This document shows positions 1-10,417 of a stretch of 64,000 nucleotides of DNA, piece by piece. The DNA is from Paramecium octaurelia (lineage: Eukaryota > Ciliophora > Oligohymenophorea > Peniculida > Parameciidae): assembly GCA_905182995.1 (NCBI GenBank), contig CAJJDP010000141.1:178696-242695 (forward strand). The letters run 5' to 3'. The position numbers and the translations under genes were made by a program. The notes under the pieces were generated by a model. The model made no database searches, had not been told where the DNA came from, and worked only from the letters and a program-made list of their open reading frames with translations. Within the stretch, counting starts at the first letter, position 1; every line of letters starts with the position of its first letter.

Positions 1-60
1 GTCGAACCCTTGACATTTGGCTTAAAAGGCCAACGCTCTGACCAACTGAGCTAGGAGGGC
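1..60 (-). tRNA. tRNA-Lys (UUU), 3' end cut by window edge
   Basis: Reading the minus strand from 60 gives acceptor strand GCCCTCC, a D arm with GCTC/GAGC, and an anticodon stem TTGGC/GCCAA closing the loop CTTTTAA, so the anticodon is UUU (lysine). The T arm begins with AAGGG and TTCGA and then runs off the window, so the 3' acceptor strand is missing. Confidence 0.93.
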
Positions 61-360
61 TAGCTTAACACTTTTTAGATCCTTCCATTAATGAATTCTC
101 CAAAATAACAATTTATCATTCTAAATAAGGAAAATAATCAATCTAAATCACTCTGAATCTAATATATATCTCCAAAATCAGTATTAAACAGCCAAAAAAT
201 AATATATAAATCCCTCAGAACGAAAATATGAATATATTTACAGAATCAATTGAAGAACATTTCCTTTTATTATGTATTTTAATAGATAGATATATCTGAA
301 ATGATTCTTTATACATAAATTTTATATTTCTACTTAATTTTTAAATCGCTTTAATAGATT

Positions 361-431
361 GATCTTTCGCACAAGGGTAAGTGCAACCAACTCATCATTG
401 GAGGGTGGAAGGTTCGACTCCTCCGAGGTCA
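361..431 (+). tRNA. tRNA-Met (CAU)
   Basis: A 71-nt cloverleaf can be drawn: acceptor GATCTTT against GAGGTC with discriminator A, D stem GCAC/GTGC with a GG in its loop, anticodon loop CTCATCA (anticodon CAU), and a T arm with the TTCGACT loop. There are weak pairs in the acceptor and T stems. The first acceptor pair is G-C rather than the A-U usual in eukaryotic initiators, so an elongator is more likely. No intron is visible. Confidence 0.72.
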
Positions 432-1416
432 AATATTTTTAATTTTTCATTTCTATACATTAATTTATTTTATTTAAGACTTTTAGAATTCCATTATTAA
501 ATTTTTTAATAATTTCTTTTGGATAAATATCTATTCTATTGTTCTAGAAAATCCGAACAAATTATTGATTATACAACTGGGTTGAATTAGTTTTTCTATA
601 AAAAGACTCATATGCAAAATCTATTATTCAATTTTATGTAATATTTATAGAAAACTCTAAATCAATTTGTTGAATTATTAATATATGAATAAATTATTTC
701 GCTTTGCCAAAGTGATTGCAAAATCGATTTTCAAACCTGTTTAAACAAGTTTTTATAGGATTCCTTAAATTAATCAAGTTGTAAGTGATGATCATCGAAA
801 GAAACACTCATTCAATACGCTTGCATTCTAGTAATTTAAATTAATATATATATTTCTAGGAACCATTTGCAATTAATATATATATAAAATTAAGTACAAA
901 TACAATAAAAAGTACAAGCAGGCCTCTCAGAATTAGGTAATTTATTTTAAGTTATCCTAAGTAAAAATCAATGCCTAGTTATTAAAATAAACAAATTATG
1001 TCAGGTTTGCAGGTGACTATAGTCCTTGTGTTAACCCAGAATAGTTTGTTCACGCATTACAGTTTTACAGATAAGGAGCCAAGGCTTAATTCTATAGTAT
1101 CGACGAATTGGAGACAATCAACAGTGCTTACTAATCAGATCCAGAGGTTGAATTTTAGGATAGCCAGATCCTATGAAGCAATTGCTAGCCAATGGATTTT
1201 TTCTGATGTTTTTTTTTAAAATGCCTTTATTTTAATCATCTTAAATTATTATAGAACTTTCTGTCAATAAACTTAAACATAGAATAGATGATCTATCATT
1301 TGGATTGATCAATTTTCATATCATAGTTTGAATAAAGCTGGAAATTAGGAGAAATGAAGTTGTACACCACCTAATTGGAGTTTGATGATATTATCAATTA
1401 AATATTTTATTATTAA
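432..1416. other. Intergenic, about 1 kb, one GC-richer patch
   Basis: AT-rich sequence between the Met tRNA and the Rab gene. The stretch 998-1219 is clearly less AT-rich and open on the plus strand for 73 codons, but it uses no TAA/TAG glutamine codons, matches no family I know, and its antisense frames are nearly as plausible. It could be a coding remnant. Nothing else is recognisable. Confidence 0.5.
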
Positions 1417-2176
1417 ATGAATAAAGAGAGTGTGCCAATGTTTAAGTTTATAGTCATAGGCGATCAATGTAAGTGGGTATGTCAGACTTAGCTGTGGGTA
1501 AAAGTAGCTTTGTAAAATAATATTCCGAATCCATTTTCATTGAAACTCATAAACCAACTATAGGGGTAGAATTTGTAAAAAAAATGGTAGTTGTGGATAA
1601 ACGCAAAGTTGAATTATAAATTTGGGATACTGTATTTCAGGTCTTATAAAATAGGCTGGATAAGAATAATTTCGTAGTATGATTAAGAGTTTTTATCGTG
1701 GTGCAGCTGCAGTTTTTGTTTTGTATAGCGTAAATTAAAGAGATTCCTTTGAAAAATTGCATGAATGGTTGGCAGAATTAAAGGAGAGTGCTCATGAAGA
1801 AATTGTTAAAATTTTAGTTGGAAATAAATCAGATTTGGATAGAGATATTTCAATATAAGAGGCAGAAAAATTCATGAATGGAAATAATTTTAGTTTATTT
1901 TTTGAAACTTCTGCCAAAACAGGATAAAATGTAGAAAAAGTAAACATAGTTATTGATTTTAAGGTTTTTGTAGAAGCTGTCAAATTAGTAATTATGCGTA
2001 TGTTTACAAGTGAATCCTTTAAAAACTCTATAAAAACAATCAAAAAGACACCTGCAAATTCTAGACAAAATACTAGTAGAAACGAACCATAAGATGATTA
2101 GAATTAAATGCAGAAACCAATACAATTATCAGTTACTCCGTAAACACAAAAACCAGAAGAAAAGCAATGTTGTTGA
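1417..2176 (+). CDS. Rab-family small GTPase
   Basis: Membrane-traffic GTPase. The switch regions contain WDTAGQE and FRSMIKSFYRGAAA, the guanine-binding motifs are GNKSDL and ETSAKTG, and the P-loop GDQSVGKS is completed by splicing. The C-terminus is CC directly before TGA, the classic double-cysteine prenylation site. Introns by frame are 1469-1491 and 1632-1654 (23 nt each, both ending TAG). The stretch 1940-1963 is a 24-nt in-frame insert between NVEK and VFVEA, where Rabs have none; it starts GTA and ends AAG, so it is probably a third intron. The product is then 229 aa (237 aa if it is retained). The start ATG was chosen because it precedes the first beta strand (FKFIVIGD). The family resembles Rab2/4/14; I do not assign a subfamily. 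Confidence 0.93.
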
Positions 2177-2391
2177 AAATTAAAAATTTTCATGTGTTAT
2201 AACATTATTATATCCTATTAATTATCAAATAATGTTACTTAAATAAAGGAAAGAGTTTTAATATGATATTATCTAAGAAACGAAAGTTTATTTCTAAAAT
2301 GATTTGATTAGAAATTTTTAGCCTTAAGAAATAACTTTTGAATTATCTTAAACTAGTTAGCATTTATAGTAATCATAAATTACTAACAATT

Positions 2392-5300
2392 TCATAAATT
2401 TCTTCTAATGTTCTATCTATGTTGATCATTTAATGCATTTCTCACAATATGTTAATATTAATTTAATAATATGATCTTCGAAATTTATTCTACTTTATCC
2501 ATGTCTAATGTATATTTATCCCAATCTAGATCATCATCGGTTAGCTATTCTAATTCTTGACCTAGTTTATTATAATATAATGTGAAATAATTAATTAATG
2601 ATATTGGATAAGATGTTATTACAACTTTGCCAGAACTCAAACAAACATAGAGTGAATGACCATTATGTTTCTCTTCAGCATGTAAACTCAAATTGCCAGT
2701 TTAATTATTCTTACATGAACCTAAGCAAAATGTTTATAAACAAAGTAAACAAACTGATATATCCTTGCTATTTTGAAAATTTAAGTTAAAAAAGCCGCAT
2801 CTTTTGCATAATTTTTTGATATATCTATGTCTAAAAGTTTCAAAATTATCTCCCAATAGTGTCGCTATTTAATTTGATATCTCATTTTGAGTTTCATAGA
2901 AATTTGTAATAATTTTTGATTTTATATTATTTTATTAATTACAAAAGAGCTTCTCTTTGAATTCTATTTCAAAAGTATTAAATAATATTTTAACTATGTC
3001 ATCATTTTGAATTGGCAATGATAACAGTATATTTTAAATTTTCTAATGGAACTCATTATTATCAATTGCTTGCATCACATATTTTTCGATCATCAGCATT
3101 ATATCCAAAATAAATATTTATCCTTTTTTAAAATTCAGTATTTTCTACTGATATTTTACTTTGTTATAATTATTTCTCAAAATTTGTAAAAGTTGTTAGA
3201 AAATCTTAATTTTTCCAGATCTCTAAAAGTCAACTTTTGACACTAACATTTAGATCAAAATATTAATAAGTAACTAATAAATCATTTCGGGTATAATTAG
3301 CTCCTCATTACCTTCATGCTTTGATAATAATTCTTTATCTAAATTTAACTCAATTAGAGTTGCCTATGCATCTTCTATAAATTTATCAAAATGATCTTCA
3401 AGTAAAGTATTTGGAAATAAAAGATTACAACTTTATTAACAGATGGGACAATGAGATATGAACCATAATGGTAAGTCTTTTTGAAATTTATTTTTTAATG
3501 AGTTTACTAAGCAATATGAATGAAACTAATGCTTGCAACTAGATATATTTAACAGATTTAATTTCTAGTCATTTAATATGTTATGTAATTAAGTTGGCAT
3601 AGTCTCATATAGGTCTTACTTTGCAAACGTTTAGATTAAAATAGGGGTATATCTATCAGTGTTGGTTAAGAGTTATTTACATGACTAGCAGTAATCGTTC
3701 TCATCATATTTTTCTTATGGCATTTCTAATTGAACGTTGATATCTAATTATTGATTAAATTTAGTCTATTTCTGAAGATATTTATTTTTCATCTTGCATT
3801 TATCTGAAACCAATATTTAATTATTTTATGATTATAAAGTGGTAGATCCTATTTGGAATATTTATTTTAAATTATCAAAGATCCGATTAGTGTATTATAC
3901 ACAGTTTTAATCATTCTAATTTTATTATTAAGAAAGTGAATATATTTATGCAAATAGCTCTTAATCAATCATATTTTATTTTTTATAGAAAATTATTATC
4001 AAATTATTTAGTAGTTGATAAGTTTATAAGGGTTATTGATGATTCTATTAAATTTACTAAATCAACTATTAAATAAATGGTTTATTAGCTAGCAGCACAA
4101 ATTTGTCAGAAAATATTGAATTTGCATTTGATTCATTTTACCCGATAATCTCATTTGCTTTATATTGAATGTAATTTCCATAAGTGATAAATTCTTCAGA
4201 TTTTCTTTGATCGATTAATCTGTCTAAGAATTATCCTTAAATTGTAGTGTTTTTCTAGAATAAGATAGGATCAAAATATTATGGAACATCTTTTTTTAAA
4301 GTAAATTTTTTAGATATCTAATCTAATTGACATATTTCTTAAACAAAACTCTTTATTGATTAATTAGTAGTAGTTATTTTTAATTATGATATGTATTTCT
4401 ATATTTCATTATAGCTCAAACTTGAGGATTGATTAAATATATTTATTATTGCATAATGAATTGTTGATTTAAGCTAATCAGGATATATGTCTATTTTTTC
4501 TTCCACCATTTATAAAACATTCCAAAATTCTATATCTGATGATATTACGTTTAATAGAATAGAGCTATAATTAATGAGGATAATTACTTATAAATTTAAG
4601 ATGCTACCATTTTAATTGGAATTCTAAAGTATTAAAATATATCCTCTAAAAACTATAATCCCTCCTGTTGAAATAAAAATAGGAATAACTTTATAAAAGC
4701 AAGATCAATAGATTCCAGTTAGCTATTAATATTTGAATATTTAAAATATAATCTCTTTTATGAATCAAAATTAAAAGATACAAAATTTTAAAGGGTTTCG
4801 ATTAATAAATGATTAAACAATTCCTTTAAATCCTTCAAGCATTTTATTTTAAGAACTTACATCAAGTAATTAAGAAATTCTTGTTTATCAACAAATTAAC
4901 CATCAAAATATTCAAGAATTAACATTTCAATAAAAATTAGATTTGTAACTATGGGTCTTTTCAAAAGTTTAAGACATAATAAGAGATATGCATCATATAC
5001 ACCTTTCTGCTTTGAGAGATTGGTCTCAACGTTTATGTAATCTGAATAGAAGTCATCAATTTATTAAAATTTTCTATAATTTTACATATCTTAGATTAAT
5101 TTTAAATAACATTGATACAAAATTATTCTTGATAGATTTCTTTTTCCAATTTGTTTTGGCATCATACTTCTCAAACATTTGAGCTAATTATTAAAAATCT
5201 TAAGTTGAAGTGATATATAATTGATAAGGATAGCAACTGTAATTAGATCATTTTATTAGACAACAAGCTTATCTAACTTTATTCTCGTCATTCCCATTTA

Positions 5301-6713
5301 AACATTATTATAGGAACGGAGCAATTAAGTTAAGAAAAATTGCCTTTTTTAAAAATCCTCATAATCATTTTCATTAATGACGTTCTCTTAAAAAGAATCA
5401 AATTTATCATCTAAAATTTACTTGAATGAGTTCATGATAGCATCCTTAAACCATTTGGTTTCAGTTCTAAACGTTAATAGATTTAAATGTAAATATGAAA
5501 AATCTTAACAAAAGTCAACATTTTAAAAATATAGTTACTGACTCTAAATAAGGCTTTGTAGATAAGGGGAACAAATTTCGGGTCGTAAAAAGGTTTCAAT
5601 CATAGCTTAAGGACAAAATTGTGTGTGCTGACCTCTAAATTATGTTAGGTATAAATAAATAAAATTCTTCTCGCTCTAGTGTTGTTTTCTTTGCACTGAA
5701 AGAATTTCTTGTGACAATTCACTTTCTTTAGCCTTTAGAGAAGCGCCATTAATTTCATCATCATTTCCTTACATTTCCTCATATATAGTTTTTAACTCAT
5801 TGAAGACATTTTAATTCAATTAGAAAAATTTATGAAATTGGTGATACTCATTCATAAAAGTTAAGTGTGTCAGCTATTTAAATTAATCGTCAGCGTGAAA
5901 GGCATAAAATATTTTTACTATTTGTTCCCCTTTATATGGTCCTAATGATTCTAAAAGCAATTATCTTTAAAAAATGTCTTGTAATATTAATTGTTTGGAA
6001 TTCGTATCAACTTCTTATAGGATAGTAGTGATCAAAAAGATATTCTTATGGTCAACTTCTATAAACCAAGCTATAAATTTAATTAATAGCTGATGAAAAT
6101 AAAGTGCTTTGCAAAACCTTTCATAATAATCCTATATATCAATTGACTCTTATATTTTTTTCAACTTCCATTTAACAGCAATATGATAAATCTTAACATA
6201 AAATGGAAGGATGAAAGACTTAGGTTGAATTTCAAGATATAGCTAATATAAGATATTATTGAGGCATCTAATAAGTATTTAAGTGTTTTTTTGGATTTCT
6301 TCAGGTATTTATGATAGAATTTCCTATTTATTTATATGAGCATGACCCTGATGATCATCGCATATTCCTAATTTAAGAGAATTTTCATCACCACAGTCAC
6401 AGCATCCACTGTTATGCTTAAGAAGAAATTTATGATCTAAAATATCATTCATAATACTTATGTGTTTGTTAATATCGAAGCATTTGACACAAATCATATG
6501 ATGAGCGTCTCCAGAACAATCAAAGCATTGAAAACTCAACCCTCCATTTTGAATATGAGCTCCACATACAGAATGTACTTTTTATTTATGATTTTATTAA
6601 TGTAAAGATTTCTTTGAAATCAAAAGATTGTACAATTCCTCCATTTCTATTGTTTGTTGATTATTATTATAGAGACTTTATAATTCTGATTCGATTGTTT
6701 CCATTGAAATCAT
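2392..6713 (-). CDS. UBR-box and RING-type E3 ubiquitin ligase (N-recognin-like)
   Basis: Large protein of roughly 1400 aa read from 6713 (an in-frame second ATG lies at 6704). Near the N-terminus, about residues 50-130, is a UBR box: VCGAHIQNGG, then CFDCSGDAHHMICVKCF, then GCCDCGDENS and CDDH, with the Cys/His zinc ligands typical of N-end-rule recognins. About three quarters along is a RING-H2 finger (CKHQFHSYC followed by CPICQQSC, near 3420-3540). The C-terminus continues as in UBR proteins to a TGA at 2392-2394; no stop interrupts that frame from the RING onwards. Known family role: binding destabilising N-termini and ubiquitinating the protein. At least one intron must lie between the UBR box and the RING, because their codon phases differ; I did not fix its borders. 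The next gene starts downstream on the other side of a short gap from the Rab. Confidence 0.87.
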
Positions 6714-6719
6714 AATTGA

Positions 6720-7633
6720 TTAAATATTTAATAAAATATATTTTTATTTTTGCAATACTTTTAAAAATGTAAAGTCTCATTTCTGATGTATTAAGAAATG
6801 AATAGAATTTTTAGTTTGTAAAATAATATTGGTGCATAGGTTTTCCTTCAATACTTCTTAAATATTCAAAAAAATCAAACACTATTTTTATTTTTCTTTA
6901 AATTCTTTAATGAAATATGGAATATTTATAAATAATAGAGCATGGAATTTAAAATAATTTAATTACTCTAAATAACAGGGATATCAGATACATTAGTTTA
7001 AACCTAGCCTCATTGATATTAACTTTCCATTCATCTATATTAGCTTAAGATTATAATTAAGCGGGAGATTTGGAATGATATATCATAAAGTCGTATTTAA
7101 CTCAATTTGATTGGTAGATTATGTTTATTAATTAGATAATGCTTACGAATTTATTAATAGTTTTACTAAATATTCTACATCAATTCATAATTTTTATGGG
7201 CTTATTCTCTTTATTTGTACAAATTCCAATTTTAATTTATTAATACAATTTTAAAATGGTTCAGTATAAAGGATAATAAAATTAAAGCTTAAAATGAAGT
7301 ATTCAATAATAGTAAAATGGAAAAAACATCTATCCTATGAGTATATATATCATTTTCCTCTTATCTAATTAATCTCAAAAAGATTAGTTCAAAATTTTAA
7401 TTTAATTTATTAGTACAAAAGAAATTGTTTTCAACCATGCGTAAATCTAAATATCTCTTCTATAGTTGAAAGGAATATATGCCCTGGACTAAGTTTGCAA
7501 AATTGAAGTGAATTTTATTTCCACATTGTTCATTAATTATTTTCATTTCTGTATTAAACTCTAAGAGATAATGAGGTTAAAGCAATGGATCTGGTGATAG
7601 GTATAAAATATAAATATAAATATAAACATAAAG
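6720..7633 (-). other. Uncertain coding or decayed coding stretch
   Basis: Between the UBR gene start and the stop of the next gene the minus strand is open for about 200 codons from 7633, in the same frame as the upstream gene and separated from it by its TGA. Segments such as SPDPLLQPHYLLEF and QREQAHKNYELMQNI look protein-like. The frame meets a TGA near 7020, after which another frame stays open to about 6720. No ATG opens the first stretch for 30 codons and no domain is recognisable. In this AT-rich genome with one stop codon, open frames of this length can arise by chance, so this is only a candidate. Confidence 0.3.
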
Positions 7634-8338
7634 TCATTTGTTATGCTCCAATATTCCACTTGAATTGCACCGTGAAAGTGATTTTTTATTTATACTTCTC
7701 TTCCGCAAACGTTCATTAAATTAGTGTTCCTGTTGGTTAACACTCTTTTTAATCATGGAGGTGTGTCTAAAGATTTATTGATGTAATTACTGATCCAACT
7801 TCTCATGATACTCGTTGACCATGCCCTGCACTTGTTCTGGTTAGTACTTTACAACTTAGATCACTTATTCTTAAATTGCCAACTTGATAGATTTCTCTTT
7901 TTTTTTATTGCGTATGTAGTGTTCATCTTCTTCAATGGGAATGGGGGATAGATTGTTAATTTTTTAATTGACGGGTGATTGTACTTCAGTGACAAGCTTA
8001 GTTTTGAGACAGCTGATTTACTGCATTTCATAAAGAGCATTTTAGATTTTATCGACAAAGTAGTATTTGATGTCATCTTTGCGACTGTCATAAAACTCTA
8101 TGCATTGCTAATACATTTGCACTACTTGATTAACGCGTTCAACAGTGCATTCTTTGACAATCTTTTATTCAAGTGTGGAGAGCATGGTGAAAAACTATCT
8201 TGTGAGTGGTTGAGGACGATCTTATTTGAAATACTCCTCAGGTGGTACAATGCACATGTCTTCTTGTTAACGAGAATCAGATTTAGTGCGTGTTCTGCTA
8301 CCTCCTAATTACTCGAAAGCTTGTCGAAAAATTCTCAT
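7634..8338 (-). CDS. Uncharacterised conserved-looking 234-aa protein
   Basis: One uninterrupted frame of 235 codons from ATG to TGA, with TAA/TAG used as Gln in places where other ciliate genes do. It begins MRIFRQAFEQLGG and carries a charged, helical central part (FFTMLSTLEQKIVKEC, then QCIEFYDSRKDDIKYYF). A basic Ser-rich tail follows (FNERLRKRSINKKSLSRCNS). No signal peptide or membrane segment is seen. I do not recognise the family. The helical middle part could be a small bundle such as an MIT-like domain, but this is a guess. Composition is even along its length and clearly more GC-rich than its flanks, supporting a real gene. Confidence 0.75.
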
Positions 8339-8867
8339 TGCTAATTTAATAATTAAATGATGTAATTTTGGAAGAAGACCTCGATAAATAAATGTCAGAT
8401 GTCTCAATTTTGTTATTTCGTAAGGGAATTATAGTTATTCTACTAAACCAAAGTAATAATAATATTAATCGAATTGCAGTAATTCTATAATTTATATCAG
8501 TATTATACATACGATCAGAAGTTTCTTCTCTTCTACTAGTATCGAGTGTTAGTCATGGAATTCGGAAGTACAGTCCCAAATGTGTCATCTCGAAGTTGTT
8601 AGCCTTGTTATACGGTATTATAAGAGATGTTCAGTTAATATATAAAAAAGGAATCGGTATTTTTATATTGAAAGACACATAGAGAAGTGAATGGAATGTG
8701 AGATAGTTTGGAGTTCAATGTTACTCTATCCAGGTTTGGGTTACTCGAATCATGGATAAAAGTTATTAAATAGTTTTATGAGTCACTCTTGAAATTAATT
8801 GTAAATTTAAATAGGATTACGATTGGTAAGGATGATCAATAATTTTATTATAAGATAATCTTTCAGC
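8339..8867. other. Intergenic, about 530 bp, nothing recognised
   Basis: Divergent spacer between the 234-aa protein (minus) and the HTH-like protein (plus), so it presumably holds both promoters. It contains short GC-richer patches around 8520-8630 and 8700-8760 but no open frame with protein-like composition and no RNA gene that I can fold. Confidence 0.5.
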
Positions 8868-9296
8868 ATGGTTCTTCAAAATAACATGGATAATCAAGAT
8901 ATCTCTGAAATTCCCAGTCCAACAAAAGCCTCTGGAGTTGAGAACAGATAGAGAGGAAGTGGGGATATTAAGCAAGTGTAGAAATCTAATCGGAAGTACA
9001 TGAAGGTGTCATTGCAGACTAAATAGCTGCTCTATTAAATGGTTCAGATGGAAGGGATAAAAATAAAGGAAGTAATGGAAGATATAAAATTTACATAGGC
9101 TGCAAGAATTCTTGGTATCAAGTATGCAACAGCAAAAACCATAGTGTATCACCGAAGACAAAAGCGAAAGGAGAGGGGGAAGTGTGGGCTGCGGATGTGT
9201 GGATATACTGAATTGGTGGATAATCGGGTTAGTCGTTTGCAGATCATTTCGATAACTGGGAATGATGCAAAGCAATGCAAGGAGTACATTCTGTGA
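8868..9296 (+). CDS. Small basic helix-turn-helix-like protein
   Basis: Complete intron-free frame of 143 codons. A basic, Ser-containing N-terminus is followed by KYMKVSLQTKQLLYQMV, then FTQAARILGIKYATAKTIV and the very basic YHRRQKRKERGK. The A-x2-LGI-x5-A-x2-I-V spacing resembles the second and third helices of a homeodomain-like or resolvase/transposase-type HTH, so DNA binding is likely. It could be a host transcription factor, or a domain once taken from a transposase; no terminal repeats or catalytic domain are nearby, so I favour a host gene. The C-terminal 40 residues match nothing I recognise. Confidence 0.72.
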
Positions 9297-9453
9297 ATAC
9301 GAGATTATGATTCTTATGTTTCTTGTTGTATAGGAATAATCGATATAAATAATTAATCCTTAATATAACAAAACTATGAATGAGGATACTTAAATAGAGT
9401 ATGGGAATTTCGGTGATCAATAAAAATTACTCAAATATAATAAGAAGAGACAT

Positions 9454-9651
9454 TCAATTGTTTTCTATTCGTTTTTCAATGGTTTTGAGATCAGAATTCA
9501 ACTTCTTGACTACATCATCTGCTGTGATGTTGGTTCCCATTTTCTTGTTGTACAGAGCGGCAATGATGGACGGGTTGCTTCGAATCTCTTGAATGGGAAC
9601 ACTCTTCAAACATTCAGTTAGAGCACTGATGGATTCATTTGAATTGTTCAT
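9454..9651 (-). CDS. Small 65-aa protein, unknown
   Basis: A complete frame from ATG to TGA, tightly placed 22 bp downstream of the HP1-like gene on the same strand. It is polar and helical (SNESISALTECLKSVPIQEI, then DDVVKKLNSDLKTIEKRIEN). The C-terminal third has heptad-like spacing of hydrophobic residues, suggesting a short coiled coil. No signal or membrane segment. Composition and codon use match neighbouring genes. I do not recognise the family; a small subunit of a larger complex is plausible. Confidence 0.62.
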   Translation of the reverse strand: MNNSNESISALTECLKSVPIQEIRSNPSIIAALYNKKMGTNITADDVVKKLNSDLKTIEKRIENN

Positions 9652-9673
9652 TATAATAAATTCTAATATTATC

Positions 9674-10111
9674 TCATTTATTATTTGGCCATTTGATTTT
9701 CTTCAACAGATAGTCTATTAATATTTCAGGATTGTGCATTTTGAGTGTGTTTTAATTAACCCACGATACTTTCGGTGCACGGTTATTCTTTTGCTTCCAA
9801 GATACCTGGAATAGGAGGTTTTAGCCATCATTGTCCTTCCTGATTTACAAAATTTCATCTGCCGAATCACCATCATCATAAGTGCCTTCTCCGACTTCTT
9901 GATTCTGTTTCTGCTTCAACGATTGCTCAAAATCAAGCACATAGGTCATAACGGATTGCAGATTTTCGATTGGTTCCCAAGTTTTCTCATTATCAGAGTA
10001 TCCCTGCCATTTTACTTCGTATTCAGTTCTTCCATTCTTGACTCGTTTGTTAGTAATGGCCTCGACCATGTATTCTTCTTGAGAGGAGACAGACACAGGA
10101 GAACCCGACAT
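9674..10111 (-). CDS. HP1-like chromodomain and chromoshadow protein
   Basis: 145-aa protein. Residues about 13-62 are a chromodomain: [25 protein letters not shown] and TWEPIENL show the aromatic cage (Y, W, Y/W) that binds methylated histone H3. After an acidic linker, residues about 88-142 form a chromoshadow domain ([26 protein letters not shown]), the dimerisation module of heterochromatin protein 1. No intron. It shares a roughly 300-bp divergent promoter region with the SPAG17 gene. Two genes away lies a JmjC demethylase, but I see no evidence of a functional link beyond proximity. Confidence 0.92.
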
Positions 10112-10417
10112 CTTTAATTAAATTAATGGCGCCCATAATAAACATCTTGTACTTAAGAGCCATTTAATTGGCTGCTTTTAATTTGTTAATAATCCCACTA
10201 TAAAATGGCTCTCGATTATGCGAAGTCGGACCCCAGATTCATATATAAATAATTAAATTATTGTCACTTTCCGTGCTTGACTCTATTGACTGCCCAAGAG
10301 CCAGGTTCTTATGAAGAGGATCTCCTCCTCCCCATAATTCGTAGGCTGCTTGTTTCCTTAAGATATAATGATTTGTTTACACTATTTAAGATTAATTATA
10401 ATAATTATAATAAAAAT
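10112..10417. promoter_or_regulatory. Divergent promoter region (HP1-like / SPAG17)
   Basis: About 300 bp between two divergent starts. It is GC-richer than other spacers here. A frame on the plus strand continues upstream of the SPAG17 ATG, but the family start and the AT-rich leader just before 10418 favour the later ATG. No specific site is identified. Confidence 0.4.

Noticed and set aside
7979-8308. Plus-strand open frame of 109 codons
   Set aside because: It is the antisense shadow of the 234-aa minus-strand gene, whose frame has better composition and uses TAA/TAG as Gln.
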